Below, piece after piece: positions 8,621-21,089 of a DNA stretch of 62,970 nt. The translations under genes were made by a program, and so were the position numbers. A model generated the notes under the pieces. The model did no database searches, was not told the DNA's origin, and saw only the letters and a list, made by a program, of their open reading frames with translations. The stretch is from Gammaproteobacteria bacterium (GTDB taxonomy: Bacteria; Pseudomonadota; Gammaproteobacteria; Arenicellales; JAANXG01), in contig JAHEIO010000013.1 of the NCBI GenBank assembly GCA_024639325.1, positions 1 through 62,970 on the forward strand. Direction: 5' to 3'. Within the stretch, counting starts at the first letter, position 1, and every line of letters begins with the position of its first letter.

Positions 8621-10156
8621 ATGCGGTGTTTCCAGTATGGCGCGGTCTGCCAGACATGGGCATCGAGAACGAAAGCGGCTAAGCTTACGTATGTTGTCTG
8701 GATCTCACAACCCCCGGATTCAATTTTGTCCAACAAGCACCGTTCGACATCGGATTCTTCACCATTTTACAAGAGAGGTGCACCCCTGATCCTGGTCCTC
8801 GTGGCCATCGCCCTGCTGCCTCTATTTTTGATCTATGATCGTCCCCGCGGCGCCGCCCTGAACGAAGTAAAACAAAGCCGCATTCTGAGAGTGCTCACCG
8901 TCAACAGCCCGACGACCTACTACGAGGGCCCAGAGCATGCAATGGGTTTAGAGTACGAACTGGCCACCGGACTCGCCAAAAGACTCAGGGTCGAACTGGC
9001 CATGGAGACGGCGGACAGCATCGCGTCTATTCTGCCGCGATTGACTCGGGGCGACTCGCATTTTGCCGCGGCGGGCCTGATCGTCAGCAAGGAACGTGGA
9101 CGGATTGTCAAATTTACGCCGCCATACCAGGAGATCCAGCAGCAGGTGGTCTATCTGATGGGCCGCAAGCGACCCAAATCCGTCGAAGACCTGGTGGGAC
9201 GGGACATCTCGGTCGTGGCGGGAAGCAGCGCCGCCCACCATCTCAATGCTTTGAAAGCCTCGCACCCGGATCTGCAGTGGGCTGAAACGAGCGACAAGAG
9301 CGCGGATCAACTGCTGTACGACGTCTGGAAAGGCGAGCTGCAGATCACCATCACCGATTCCCATGTCATTGCGGTCGCCCGCCACCACTACCCCGAGCTG
9401 GCAATCGGTTTCGATATCCGGGAATCAGTAAAACTGGCGTGGGCGTTTCCGATGAACGGCGACAACAGCATTTACGATATTGCTGTTGACTATCTTGAAG
9501 AACTCAAAGAAAACGGTGAACTGGACCGACTGCTGGAACGATACTATGGTCTGGCCGAGAGTTTCGACTACATCAACGTTTCTGAATACCGGCGAAGGAT
9601 AGAGTCCGTACTTCCCCGTTACCAAGCGCTTTTTCAGGAGGCCGAGAAGCAGACCGGTTTCGACTGGCGCCTGCTGGCCGCGATGGCTTACCAGGAGTCC
9701 TATTGGGATCCTGGCGCGGTCTCTCCCACCGGGGTAAAAGGCATCATGCAGCTGACGAATGCCACCGCGGAGGAGATGAATGTCGATGACCGTACCGATC
9801 CCAGGCAAAGCATTCTGGGTGGGGCCGCTTATCTCAAGGATGTGAGAGAAAGAATCCCTGATCGCATCCAGGAACCCGACCGGACCTGGTTTGCGCTGGC
9901 AGCTTACAATCTTGGCTTAGGCCACTTCGAGGATGCTCGCATTCTGACCGAGAGATCCGGTAACAGCCCGGACACTTGGATAGATGTCAAAGAATTCCTG
10001 CCGATGCTGTCGGACCCGGAGTGGTATGAAACGACGAAATATGGCGAAGCGCGCGGTGAGCAAGCTCTGACATTCGTGACCCGCATCCGAACCTTCTATG
10101 ATGTGCTGGTCAGGATCACGCAGGAAGCGGATGACGCGATCGAAGACTCGGGCTAG
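8621..10156 (+). CDS. mltF: Membrane-bound lytic murein transglycosylase F (MltF-like)
   Basis: MltF cleaves the glycan strands of peptidoglycan at the outer membrane. The 511-aa protein has a hydrophobic segment at about 53-70, a periplasmic solute-binding domain (about 85-310, starting RILRVLTVNSPTTYYEG) and a C-terminal SLT domain (about 330-490). The SLT domain has the catalytic glutamate in MAYQESYWDP and the family motifs GIMQLT and AAYNLGLGH. The first 50 residues are not typical of the family, so the true start may be downstream, for example the TTG near 8730. The gene converges on tadA and their stops overlap by four bases. Confidence 0.9.
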   Translation: MRCFQYGAVCQTWASRTKAAKLTYVVWISQPPDSILSNKHRSTSDSSPFYKRGAPLILVLVAIALLPLFLIYDRPRGAALNEVKQSRILRVLTVNSPTTYYEGPEHAMGLEYELATGLAKRLRVELAMETADSIASILPRLTRGDSHFAAAGLIVSKERGRIVKFTPPYQEIQQQVVYLMGRKRPKSVEDLVGRDISVVAGSSAAHHLNALKASHPDLQWAETSDKSADQLLYDVWKGELQITITDSHVIAVARHHYPELAIGFDIRESVKLAWAFPMNGDNSIYDIAVDYLEELKENGELDRLLERYYGLAESFDYINVSEYRRRIESVLPRYQALFQEAEKQTGFDWRLLAAMAYQESYWDPGAVSPTGVKGIMQLTNATAEEMNVDDRTDPRQSILGGAAYLKDVRERIPDRIQEPDRTWFALAAYNLGLGHFEDARILTERSGNSPDTWIDVKEFLPMLSDPEWYETTKYGEARGEQALTFVTRIRTFYDVLVRITQEADDAIEDSG

Positions 10157-10617
10157 TTATCGACCAATCTGCGCGCCTTGAAAAAGTCGGTCAATATTTC
10201 TGCGCATTCCTCCCTAAGTACCCCCGAAGACACCTCACAGCGATGATTGAGTTTGTCGCAGCGCAGGATATCCATGACCGAACCCGCGGATCCCGACCTG
10301 GGGTCCGGCGCACCAAAAACAACTCGCCGAACGCGCGCGTGAATCATGGCGCCGGCGCACATCGGGCACGGCTCAAGTGTTACATATAACGTAGACTCCG
10401 GAAGGCGATAGTTACCCAGTGCCCTTCCCGCCTGGCGCAACGCAATCATTTCCGCATGGGCCCCGGGGTCCGCCGAGCCGATTGGGCAATTGAAGCCCTC
10501 ACCGATCAGGTCGCCATCTCTGACCAGGACAGCCCCAACCGGAACCTCGCCTTTGTTCCGCGCCTCCCGGGCAAGCAGAATGGCTTTGCGCATCCAGCGC
10601 TCGTCCGTTACTCCCAC
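10153..10617 (-). CDS. tadA: tRNA adenosine(34) deaminase
   Basis: TadA converts adenosine to inosine at the wobble position of tRNA-Arg(ACG). The 154-aa protein shows the zinc-dependent cytidine/adenosine deaminase signature: HAEM with the catalytic glutamate near residue 56, and PCPMC with the two zinc cysteines near residue 85. Its start overlaps the 3' end of guaA by 10 bp, so it is probably translated from the guaB-guaA message. Length fits the bacterial family. Confidence 0.95.
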   Translation of the reverse strand: MGVTDERWMRKAILLAREARNKGEVPVGAVLVRDGDLIGEGFNCPIGSADPGAHAEMIALRQAGRALGNYRLPESTLYVTLEPCPMCAGAMIHARVRRVVFGAPDPRSGSAGSVMDILRCDKLNHRCEVSSGVLREECAEILTDFFKARRLVDN

Positions 10618-12170
10618 TCGATGGTTGCCGGAGGTTTGCTGGACACATCGTAAACCACCCGGCTGATGCCTGGAATTTCATTGATGATGCGGTTTGAAAT
10701 GTGCGCCAGCAGTTCGTAGGGCAGCTGGGCCCATCGCGCCGTCATGAAATCCACGGTTTCAACCGCCCGCAGCGCGATGACGTACTCATAGGCGCGGTTG
10801 TCGCCCACCACGCCGACCGACTTGACGGGCAGAAAAACCGCGAAAGCCTGGCTGACCCGATCATACCAATTGTTGTCGCGGAGTTCCTGCAGGTATATCG
10901 CATCCGCCGCCCTCAGCAACTCCGCATATTCCTTGTTGACGCTACCCAGGATTCGCACCCCCAGTCCAGGACCCGGGAACGGGTGCCGGTGGACGATATG
11001 CCCCGGCAAGCCGAGTTCGATGCCTACCCTCCTCACCTCGTCCTTGAAAAGCTCACGCAGTGGTTCGAGCAGTTTGAGGTTCATTTTTTCCGGCAGCCCG
11101 CCCACGTTGTGGTGCGATTTGATCACTTTGGCCTTGCCCGTATCCGCGCCCGCGGACTCGATGACGTCAGGGTAAATGGTCCCCTGCGCGAGCCACCGCA
11201 CCTGTTCGAGCCTCCCCGCCTGCGCGTCGAAAACGTCTATGAACGCCTTGCCGATGATCTTTCGTTTCTGCTCCGGATCCGAAACGCCCTCTAGTGCGTC
11301 CAGAAACTGTCCTTCCGCGTTGACTCGAACCACGTCCATGCCCTGGAAGTTCCTAAAAGTCCGGATCACCTCGTCCCCCTCGTGCAGTCTGAGCAGTCCG
11401 GTATCGACAAAGATGCATTTCAATTGGTCGCCGACGGCCCGGTGCAGCAACGCCGCTACCACCGAGGAATCGACGCCGCCGGACAGCCCCAGGACAACCT
11501 GGTCGTCGCCGACCCGTTCACGGATGGATTCGATGGCATCCTCGATGATGTTGCCGGGGGTCCAGCTGTTGCCGCATCGGCAGATATCGTGGACGAAGCT
11601 CATGATGATTTCCGGGCCGTAGAGCGTCTGCGTTACTTCGGGATGAAACTGCACCCCGTAGAATCGACGATCATCATCAGAGATCGCGGCGAGCGGCGAG
11701 TTTGCCGTAGACCCGGACGCCATAAAACCGTCGGGAAGTTCGATCACCTTGTCGCCGTGGCTCATCCAGACATCGAAGTCCCGGGTGCCGGATTCGCGAA
11801 TCGGCCTGAACAACGCGCCGCTGTCCGTGATCTCGATACTGGCGTGACCATACTCGCGTTTTGCAGAAATTTCGACGACACCGCCAAGCGCGTCAGCCAT
11901 GCACTGCATGCCGTAACAGATCCCCAGTATCGGGACGCCGAGACCGAAAAGCCCTGGGTCCGGTCTCGGCGTGTGGTTCTCGGTAACCGTGGCCGGCCCC
12001 CCGGACAGGATGATTCCCCTCGGCTCGAACGCCCGGATGTCGTCAAGACTCAAATCGTAGGGCCGTATTTCGCAATACACCCCGGCCTCGCGGACCCGAC
12101 GCGCGATGAGCTGGATATATTGTGCACCGAAATCGAGTACCAGGATTCGATCACTGTGTATGTTGGACAT
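10608..12170 (-). CDS. guaA: GMP synthase (glutamine-hydrolysing)
   Basis: GuaA aminates XMP to GMP using ammonia from glutamine. The 520-aa protein has an N-terminal class I glutamine amidotransferase domain (catalytic cysteine in GICYGMQ, histidine in QFHPEV). An ATP pyrophosphatase domain follows with the P-loop SGGVDSS, and a C-terminal dimerisation domain ends in the conserved KPPATIEWE. It lies 15 bp downstream of guaB in the same orientation, the usual guaBA operon. Confidence 0.97.
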   Translation of the reverse strand: MSNIHSDRILVLDFGAQYIQLIARRVREAGVYCEIRPYDLSLDDIRAFEPRGIILSGGPATVTENHTPRPDPGLFGLGVPILGICYGMQCMADALGGVVEISAKREYGHASIEITDSGALFRPIRESGTRDFDVWMSHGDKVIELPDGFMASGSTANSPLAAISDDDRRFYGVQFHPEVTQTLYGPEIIMSFVHDICRCGNSWTPGNIIEDAIESIRERVGDDQVVLGLSGGVDSSVVAALLHRAVGDQLKCIFVDTGLLRLHEGDEVIRTFRNFQGMDVVRVNAEGQFLDALEGVSDPEQKRKIIGKAFIDVFDAQAGRLEQVRWLAQGTIYPDVIESAGADTGKAKVIKSHHNVGGLPEKMNLKLLEPLRELFKDEVRRVGIELGLPGHIVHRHPFPGPGLGVRILGSVNKEYAELLRAADAIYLQELRDNNWYDRVSQAFAVFLPVKSVGVVGDNRAYEYVIALRAVETVDFMTARWAQLPYELLAHISNRIINEIPGISRVVYDVSSKPPATIEWE

Positions 12171-12185
12171 CAGGGATCGCCGCGG

Positions 12186-15161
<2,976 letters not shown>

Positions 15162-15165
<4 letters not shown>

Positions 15166-15971
15166 CCGAATGGCACAAAACCTTCGCGGCGTGCTGCTTG
15201 CTGGGCCTCACCACGATAGTCGCTTCTGCCGCAGGCCGGGCGGCCCAGTATCCGGTGCATCAGCCCGTACCGGGTGGTATTGTGGTGATTGAAATCGGGC
15301 GCACCTACGGTGACGGTTACGAGGCCCGTTTCGGGCGCAGGCCGATACTGGTTCTCGAGCGAAATGGCGTCTGGTTCGGTGTGGTTGGGATCGGCCTCGA
15401 CACCCCGCTTGGCAATTATCTGATTACGGTCAAAACCCCAGAGAACGGGTCGAGCCTCGGATTTTACGTGAAGCCCCACAGCTACCCGTTCCGGGACGAT
15501 TTCTCGGAACTTGGCGTTCCCAACGACCTGAACATTTCGCTGACCTGGCGTTCCGTCCTGGATGCTTCGTTTCCCCTGATCAGCCCAGTTGATGGCACCC
15601 GCGTAGAAAAGTTCGGCAGCCGCTATGAGGCTGGAAAGGACGCAAAATCCGTGCAGTGGGCCGTGCTGAGCGACATCGAGAACAATGTGGTGGTTGCGCC
15701 GGGTGGGGGAACCATCGTCGACATATTGAACAACGATGGCATCAATTATTTCCTGACCATCGATCACGGCATGGGCCTATTCTCCAGCGTCGGGCCAGTT
15801 CGAAAAATTGGCAAGGAAACCGGACAGCCGGTAAAAAAAGGGGAAGCACTCGGGAAACTGGGCATCGATACCGTCAGGCCTCACACGCTTTACTGGCAGG
15901 TCTCGCTCAACGGTGTTGCCATAAACCCGGAACTTGTTTCGGACCAGCTGAAGGGACCTGAGCCGGAATAG
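15162..15971 (+). CDS. LytM/M23-like protein with degenerate active site
   Basis: This roughly 269-aa exported protein has a signal peptide (about residues 1-25 from the GTG start) and a C-terminal LytM (M23) fold from about residue 145. The start is set by the GTGA overlap with the xseA stop; an ATG 24 bp upstream is the alternative. M23 peptidases bind zinc with an HxxxD and an HxH motif. Here the first reads SVQWAVL with no histidine, and the HLH region reads PHTLYW with the second histidine gone. The DHG motif (IDHGMG) remains. It is therefore probably a non-catalytic LytM factor, like the amidase activators EnvC and NlpD, rather than an endopeptidase. Confidence 0.8.
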
Positions 15972-16337
15972 CCTGCTGCGGGCGAGAGATCCTGAAAGAT
16001 GGGAGACGCGATTGATTGGCCCGGGGCGGGCCTCCTACAATCTCCATTCGCCAGCCCGCATATTACACCAGCATCCCGAGCGATGACGCATGGCGCATCT
16101 CCTACAGTGTCGGGTGTGGTTTGTAGGAGCGGCGCGCCTCGCAGGCAATATCCGGATATTGGCCAGAGGTGCAACGCAGTAGCCGTGGTTTTTGGGGGAC
16201 TCCCGCAGGACGAATCGACAAACACCCGCCTTCGGCGTTGCATCCGCTGCCATTAGCTCGCTAGTGCTTCGCGGATGCGCCTTGAATTCGGATGCTTGTC
16301 GCTTCGCTGAATGTCGCAGAATTTACCACGGGGTACA
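15972..16337. other. Intergenic region with REP-like repeats
   Basis: This 366-bp gap holds no gene I can support. It contains a copy of a dispersed repeat at 16053-16090 and several copies of an eight-base word, CTCCTACA, direct at 16032 and 16099 and inverted near 16121 (TGTAGGAGC). The last is followed by GGCGCGCC, resembling extragenic palindromes of gammaproteobacteria. Short palindromes continue to the flippase gene stop. Confidence 0.5.
16053..16090 (+). repeat. Dispersed intergenic repeat, copy 1
   Basis: 33 of these 38 bases match 62068-62105 (shared right half ATCCCGAGCGATGACGCA). Shorter related units occur at 50975-51009, 52362-52375, 62309-62326, 62360-62379, 62837-62855 and 41802-41820. 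The common core in one strand is AGCCCGCAT followed by four variable bases and CACCAG. Confidence 0.65.
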
Positions 16338-17351
16338 CTAGGATTTACTTTGCGACAGATCCGGTGGTGCGCGGCGCAATGCGAAGACGACACCGCCCAG
16401 CATGCCCTGGATGATGACGAAGGTAAATGCAACCCAGGCAAGCACCAGCGCCTGTTCGCTGCTCACGCCAAACAGACCCGAAAAATACACGAAGGCCACC
16501 TCCCGTACGCCGATGGCGTTGATGGAAATGGGCAACATCGTAATCATCAGGACACAAGGGATCACCACGCAAACCTCGAAGAACGACAGATCGATGTTGA
16601 GCGCCAGGCAGACCAGCCAGAAATGAAGGATCACGTTCAACTGCAGCATCAGCGAGAATAACAGCGCCCTGGAAAGAACCCGGTTGTGTTCGTAGTAAGG
16701 CCCGAATGCATCCAGGATCTTTGCCATCGTTTTTTGGGCGAACGAGGGCAGATAGCCAAGCAACCGGCGCACCGTCGAGATCACGCTGAGCACCAGTGAC
16801 CGCGGTCTGCCCATTATGAACATGGCTATGACGACTCCGATACCCAAGACCACGAGGATCGGCACGTACAGGGCCGACTGGGAGCGGATTTCCGCGCTGA
16901 CGAGCACCGCGACGGTGGCCCAGATTATCAGAGCCATGACGCCGAGGAAGCGATCCACCAGCACGACCGATACCGCACCCGCCTTGTCTCTGGCGATCCG
17001 CCACACGTCGTACATTCGAGAGATGTCGCCTCCGATGGTCGACGGCAGGAAATTGTTGAAAAAAATACCGACCATGAAAGACTGCACCAGGACCCCCAGC
17101 GGCGGCCACACCCGGTGTATCGAAATCAGAAGTCGCCATCTTATCGCGGTCAGCAGGTAGCCCAGGAAATACAGGCTGAACGCCAATACCAGGACGTAGA
17201 TATTGGACCGGCGCAGGACTCCCGCCACCTCCGCAAAATCGACGTCCCTGACGATCCAGGTTACCAGCGCAACGGATACGGCCAGCTTGAATGAGAATAT
17301 GAGGGCTTTTAAAACCTTAGCCTTCCTATGGGAATCAGGGGTTTTGGGCAA
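16338..17351 (-). CDS. Flippase-like membrane protein (UPF0104/AglD-type)
   Basis: About 337 aa with eight or so membrane segments and the family signature FFNNFLPSTIGGDISRMYD near the first third. Such proteins (lysylphosphatidylglycerol synthase transmembrane superfamily) are found with glycosyltransferases and are thought to help move lipid-linked sugars across the membrane. The frame is open to 17411, but that GTG would overlap the upstream acyltransferase by 77 bp. A TTG at 17351, giving a 17-bp overlap, is more plausible. It is the last gene of the minus-strand glycan operon. Confidence 0.8.
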   Translation of the reverse strand: MPKTPDSHRKAKVLKALIFSFKLAVSVALVTWIVRDVDFAEVAGVLRRSNIYVLVLAFSLYFLGYLLTAIRWRLLISIHRVWPPLGVLVQSFMVGIFFNNFLPSTIGGDISRMYDVWRIARDKAGAVSVVLVDRFLGVMALIIWATVAVLVSAEIRSQSALYVPILVVLGIGVVIAMFIMGRPRSLVLSVISTVRRLLGYLPSFAQKTMAKILDAFGPYYEHNRVLSRALLFSLMLQLNVILHFWLVCLALNIDLSFFEVCVVIPCVLMITMLPISINAIGVREVAFVYFSGLFGVSSEQALVLAWVAFTFVIIQGMLGGVVFALRRAPPDLSQSKS

Positions 17352-18090
17352 AACGCATTTTGATCTTGCGGGCCGGAACGCCGGCACTGACGCTGTTGGG
17401 TTCGAGGTCACGCGTCACGACCGCACCCGCCGCGACCACCGCGCCGCTATTCACGGTGACGCCGCCAATTACGTTGACCGCCGCACCCAACCAGACATTG
17501 CTCTCAACCACGCACCCGCCGTCCGCCGCGATGCCCTGCTGCCGGATCGGCACATCGGCGCGGTCGATGTTGTACGATCCCCCGCCGACGATGTAGCAGC
17601 GCGGCCCGACTATGGTGTCATTGCCGATAGAAACCGGACAATTGTTGGTGGACTGTATAATGGTCTGTGCACCGAGACCGACATCGTCGCCGATATGCAC
17701 CGTGCCCTGCTTGCAGGAGATCATCGTATTGTTCGCCAGCATGACGTCGTTGCCCAGCCTGATGACTTCCTCGGAGTCTACGTTGCGCGCATCCAGGATA
17801 ACGCCCTCGCTGACCACCACCCGGTCACCCAGATGGATCCTGTGCGGGTGGCGCAGCGTCACGTTGCAGCCAAATACGACGCCCGTGCCGCATGACCCGA
17901 ACAGCCGTCGCCAGAACATCTTTCTGAGCCACAGCCCGAGCGCACCCGGGATGTAGGTCAACCAGGCGCAAAACTCGAAATAGACGGTTGCCGGGAAACC
18001 GCCACGGCCGACCACGACTTTCTGATAGCGCATCAGGGCGGATCCCCCTGAAGTAACCGCCGCGTGCGTCTTTTGGCCATGATTGTCCAT
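17335..18090 (-). CDS. Left-handed beta-helix (hexapeptide) acyltransferase
   Basis: This 251-aa protein has a hydrophobic N-terminal part (about 35-70, with FEFCAWLTYIPGALGLWLRKMFW) and then many hexapeptide repeats of the [LIV]GxxxX type from about 75 to 240 (HLGDRVVV, RLGNDVML, HIGDDVGL, SIGNDTIV). It ends with the conserved VPARKIK. Such enzymes transfer acetyl or other acyl groups to sugars. It lies 10 bp after asnB, and together they suggest modification of sugars in the polysaccharide. Confidence 0.85.
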   Translation of the reverse strand: MDNHGQKTHAAVTSGGSALMRYQKVVVGRGGFPATVYFEFCAWLTYIPGALGLWLRKMFWRRLFGSCGTGVVFGCNVTLRHPHRIHLGDRVVVSEGVILDARNVDSEEVIRLGNDVMLANNTMISCKQGTVHIGDDVGLGAQTIIQSTNNCPVSIGNDTIVGPRCYIVGGGSYNIDRADVPIRQQGIAADGGCVVESNVWLGAAVNVIGGVTVNSGAVVAAGAVVTRDLEPNSVSAGVPARKIKMRFAQNP

Positions 18091-18100
18091 TTCCTGATTG

Positions 18101-20032
18101 TCAGTCCTGCATCAGGGACGCGGTGAAGTCCTGCATGTCGTCGACGCTCATGCCTTCGAAGTATTGCCGATACCAGAACTCCAGATTCAACAGGATCCAT
18201 AGCCTGAAGTTGTGATCCGTGGTCCCCGATAGGTGTTCGTCAAGCAGCGTGTCGATGGCGCTCTGCTCGAACCAGCCCTGTTCCACGAACCTCGACTGTT
18301 TGAACAAATTGCGCAACAACTGCGCCAGATCGGTGCGCATCCAACGCGCAATCGGAAATCCGAATCCCTGTTTGCTGCGATCAATCAGCTCCCCCGGCAG
18401 GTACCGCCCGGCAACTTCCTTCAGCCCGTGCTTGAGCCTCGAGCCTTTGAGTTTGAGCCTGCCCGGCATCGCCGCCGCGTACTCCGTCAGGCGGTGATCG
18501 AGCAGCGGCGCGCGGCTTTCCAGCGAATGGGCCATGGTCATCCGGTCCGCGATCACCATCAGATGATCCGGCATGCGGGTCATCAGGTCGGTGTACAGCA
18601 TCCGGTCGACCAGGTCATCGGCGTTTCCCGCATCGAAATAGTCCAGGATCTTGCGGTCGGAGTTTTCCACCTCGATGTTGTCGATTGCGGACCTGGTGAA
18701 CAGCGAATGCTTCATCTCCTGCGTGAACCTGAGAAAGCTCAGGCTGTAAGCGTACCGGTGTCCACGTTCATAGAGCGAAACGTCGTTCAACCATCGCGCT
18801 TTTTGCGCCAACGTCTTGTAACCGAACGACTCGGGCACGAGGCGCACGAGCCGGCTCATAACATTAGCCCTCAGCCATCTGGGCAATATAGCGTACATAT
18901 CGGCGTAGCGCTGGCCGGCGTAGCGATCGTACCCTGCAAAATTTTCGTCACCCCCGTCCCCGCTCAGTACGACCTTGACCGTTTCACGCGCAAGACGGGA
19001 TACCAGGTAGACACCCACACCATACGGGTCGGAGGGCTCGTCCATATGGCTGATCATCTTCGGAATCAGGTGGATCATGTCGGCGGAAACGACTTTTTCG
19101 TGTCCTTCCAATCCGTATCGTTCGACCACCATCCGCGCATAGGGCAATTCGTTGAATGACTGCTCCTTGACGCCGATGGAAAACACGGGGACGGGGCCGT
19201 TGTCGGTGTGGTGCGCCATCATGGCCGCGATGGTGCTGGAGTCGATGCCCCCGCTCAGGAATGCACCCACCCGTACGTCGCTCAGCAGGTGGGAGCGCAC
19301 GGACTCGTCGATGACATCGTGCAGGCCGTCGATGATCTGCTCATCCGTTCCCGGGTGCTTGTGGCCGAATCGCAGTTGCCAATAGCGCTCGACGCGGCTC
19401 GTTCCATTCTGCCAGACCAGCATGTGGGCGGCGGGCAACTTCCGGACGCCCTTGAAAAAAGACAGCTCGTCCGGCACGAAGCGCATCGATACATAGTGCC
19501 AAATCGCTTCCAGGTCCGCGCCGGGTTCGATCCAGGGCGTCGCGAGCAGCGCCTTGACCTCGGAAGCGAAACAAAAGACACCGTTCCCCTGGAAAAAATA
19601 CAGCGGCTTCTGGCCAAGGTGATCTCGCGCCAGAATCAGCTTCTTGTGGCGCTGGTCCCAGATCACGAACGCGAACATGCCCTGCAGGTAGTCGACGCAC
19701 TTCTCGCCGAATTCCTCGTACAGGTGCAGTACCGTTTCCACGTCCGTCGCCGTCTTGAAATGATAACCCTTGTCCTCCAGCGACTTTCTAAGATCAGGGC
19801 TGTTGTAGATTTCACCATTGCAAATCAGAACCACGTCTTCCGTCTGATTCGTAATCGGTTGACGTCCGGTCTCGAGATCGATGATGCTGAGACGCCGCTG
19901 CCCCAGCGCAATGTCGTCGTCGTAAAAAAAGCCCGAATCGTCCGGCCCCCGGTGAACGATCGTATCCGTCATGTGTTTGATGACATCACGGCGGCCGTCA
20001 CCGCCACCCAGAATCCCTGCTATTCCGCACAT
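18101..20032 (-). CDS. asnB: Asparagine synthase (glutamine-hydrolysing) family amidotransferase
   Basis: This 643-aa protein begins with MCGIAG, whose Cys2 is the class II glutamine amidotransferase nucleophile. It continues with RGPDDSG and the synthase P-loop LSGGIDSS (about residue 258) and a long C-terminal synthase domain. In polysaccharide clusters these enzymes are thought to amidate sugar acids or to act as AsnB paralogues; many are linked to exosortase loci, but no exosortase is visible here. It sits between the epimerase (16 bp upstream) and the acyltransferase in one operon. The real acceptor is unknown. Confidence 0.9.
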   Translation of the reverse strand: MCGIAGILGGGDGRRDVIKHMTDTIVHRGPDDSGFFYDDDIALGQRRLSIIDLETGRQPITNQTEDVVLICNGEIYNSPDLRKSLEDKGYHFKTATDVETVLHLYEEFGEKCVDYLQGMFAFVIWDQRHKKLILARDHLGQKPLYFFQGNGVFCFASEVKALLATPWIEPGADLEAIWHYVSMRFVPDELSFFKGVRKLPAAHMLVWQNGTSRVERYWQLRFGHKHPGTDEQIIDGLHDVIDESVRSHLLSDVRVGAFLSGGIDSSTIAAMMAHHTDNGPVPVFSIGVKEQSFNELPYARMVVERYGLEGHEKVVSADMIHLIPKMISHMDEPSDPYGVGVYLVSRLARETVKVVLSGDGGDENFAGYDRYAGQRYADMYAILPRWLRANVMSRLVRLVPESFGYKTLAQKARWLNDVSLYERGHRYAYSLSFLRFTQEMKHSLFTRSAIDNIEVENSDRKILDYFDAGNADDLVDRMLYTDLMTRMPDHLMVIADRMTMAHSLESRAPLLDHRLTEYAAAMPGRLKLKGSRLKHGLKEVAGRYLPGELIDRSKQGFGFPIARWMRTDLAQLLRNLFKQSRFVEQGWFEQSAIDTLLDEHLSGTTDHNFRLWILLNLEFWYRQYFEGMSVDDMQDFTASLMQD

Positions 20033-20047
20033 GGTCTCGGGGAATCC

Positions 20048-21031
20048 CTACAGGTATCCTTCAGACCGATACCACTCCGCCGTCAGGCGCAATCCCTCGT
20101 CCAGCCCGACGCGAGGCCGATAGCCTAGGTCCCGTTTGGCCTTGCTGATGTCGAATGCCCTGTTCTGGCGGTACCAGTCGACGCGCCGTGGAAAAATCGG
20201 CGGCGTCACCTTGAACGGCCTGCAAACCTTCTCCAGCACCTTTCCGGCAATACTGAGCGGCAGAAAAGGATAGTGCGGCAATCTGACCTCCTTGCCCAGG
20301 GCCTTCGCCACCCGCTTGACCAGGTCCTCTATTTCCACGTATTCCTCATCGGCGATGAGGTAGACCTCTCCGTTCCCGATCCCCGGCGCCATGACCTTCT
20401 CCAGCACGTCGACGAAATTATCGATGTACAGCGGGTGATACAGCGCCTTGCCGTCGCCGAATATCGGGAACACGCCCTTGTTCACCCTGCGAAAGATCAT
20501 GCCGAATCTCTCCGGGTCTCCCGGGCCGTAGATCGCGGCGGGGCGAAGGACCAGCGTACTGAATTCCACGCCGTTCTCCGCCAGCACCAGCGGCTCGGCC
20601 TCGTATTTGGTGCGCTGGTAATAATCCGCGGGCTGTATCGGGGCGGTCTCCGGCGCCGGCGGATCCTCGACGTTGCCGTGGACACCGCAGGTACTGCAAT
20701 AAATAAATCGTTTGACCTTCTCGCGCTTTGCCGCCGCCAGCACATTGGCGGTGCCCTGTATGTTCACGTCCTCGTAATAGGTGTCGGGCACATCCAGTTC
20801 CCGAAAGGCAGCCGCGAGGTGGTGCACCACATCGACGCCGTTCACCGTCCTGTCCACCAGACCGCGATCGGTCACGCTGCCTATGACGACCTCGACACCC
20901 CAGTCCCGTATTTCCTGGGTCTTGATTCCTTCCTTGTAGTCCATTGCGACCACCTGGTGACCATTGTCCACCAGCCTCCTGACCAGCGCCTTACCGGTGA
21001 AACCCGTCCCCCCGGTTACCAAGACTTTCAT
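20048..21031 (-). CDS. NAD-dependent epimerase/dehydratase (extended SDR)
   Basis: This 327-aa protein starts MKVLVTGGTGFTGKALVRRL, the Rossmann GxxGxxG NAD-binding motif. It has the SDR catalytic YxxxK (YQRTKYEAE, near residue 138) and RPAAIYGPGD. It probably epimerises or reduces a sugar nucleotide or a lipid-linked sugar. Neighbouring genes are a GT4 upstream and asnB downstream, in the same direction. The exact substrate cannot be read from sequence. Confidence 0.88.
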   Translation of the reverse strand: MKVLVTGGTGFTGKALVRRLVDNGHQVVAMDYKEGIKTQEIRDWGVEVVIGSVTDRGLVDRTVNGVDVVHHLAAAFRELDVPDTYYEDVNIQGTANVLAAAKREKVKRFIYCSTCGVHGNVEDPPAPETAPIQPADYYQRTKYEAEPLVLAENGVEFSTLVLRPAAIYGPGDPERFGMIFRRVNKGVFPIFGDGKALYHPLYIDNFVDVLEKVMAPGIGNGEVYLIADEEYVEIEDLVKRVAKALGKEVRLPHYPFLPLSIAGKVLEKVCRPFKVTPPIFPRRVDWYRQNRAFDISKAKRDLGYRPRVGLDEGLRLTAEWYRSEGYL

Positions 21032-21089
21032 TTAAACCTTCTCCAAGTTCGTTTTGTGCATGAATTGTATACGCACGGCAACGAACCGG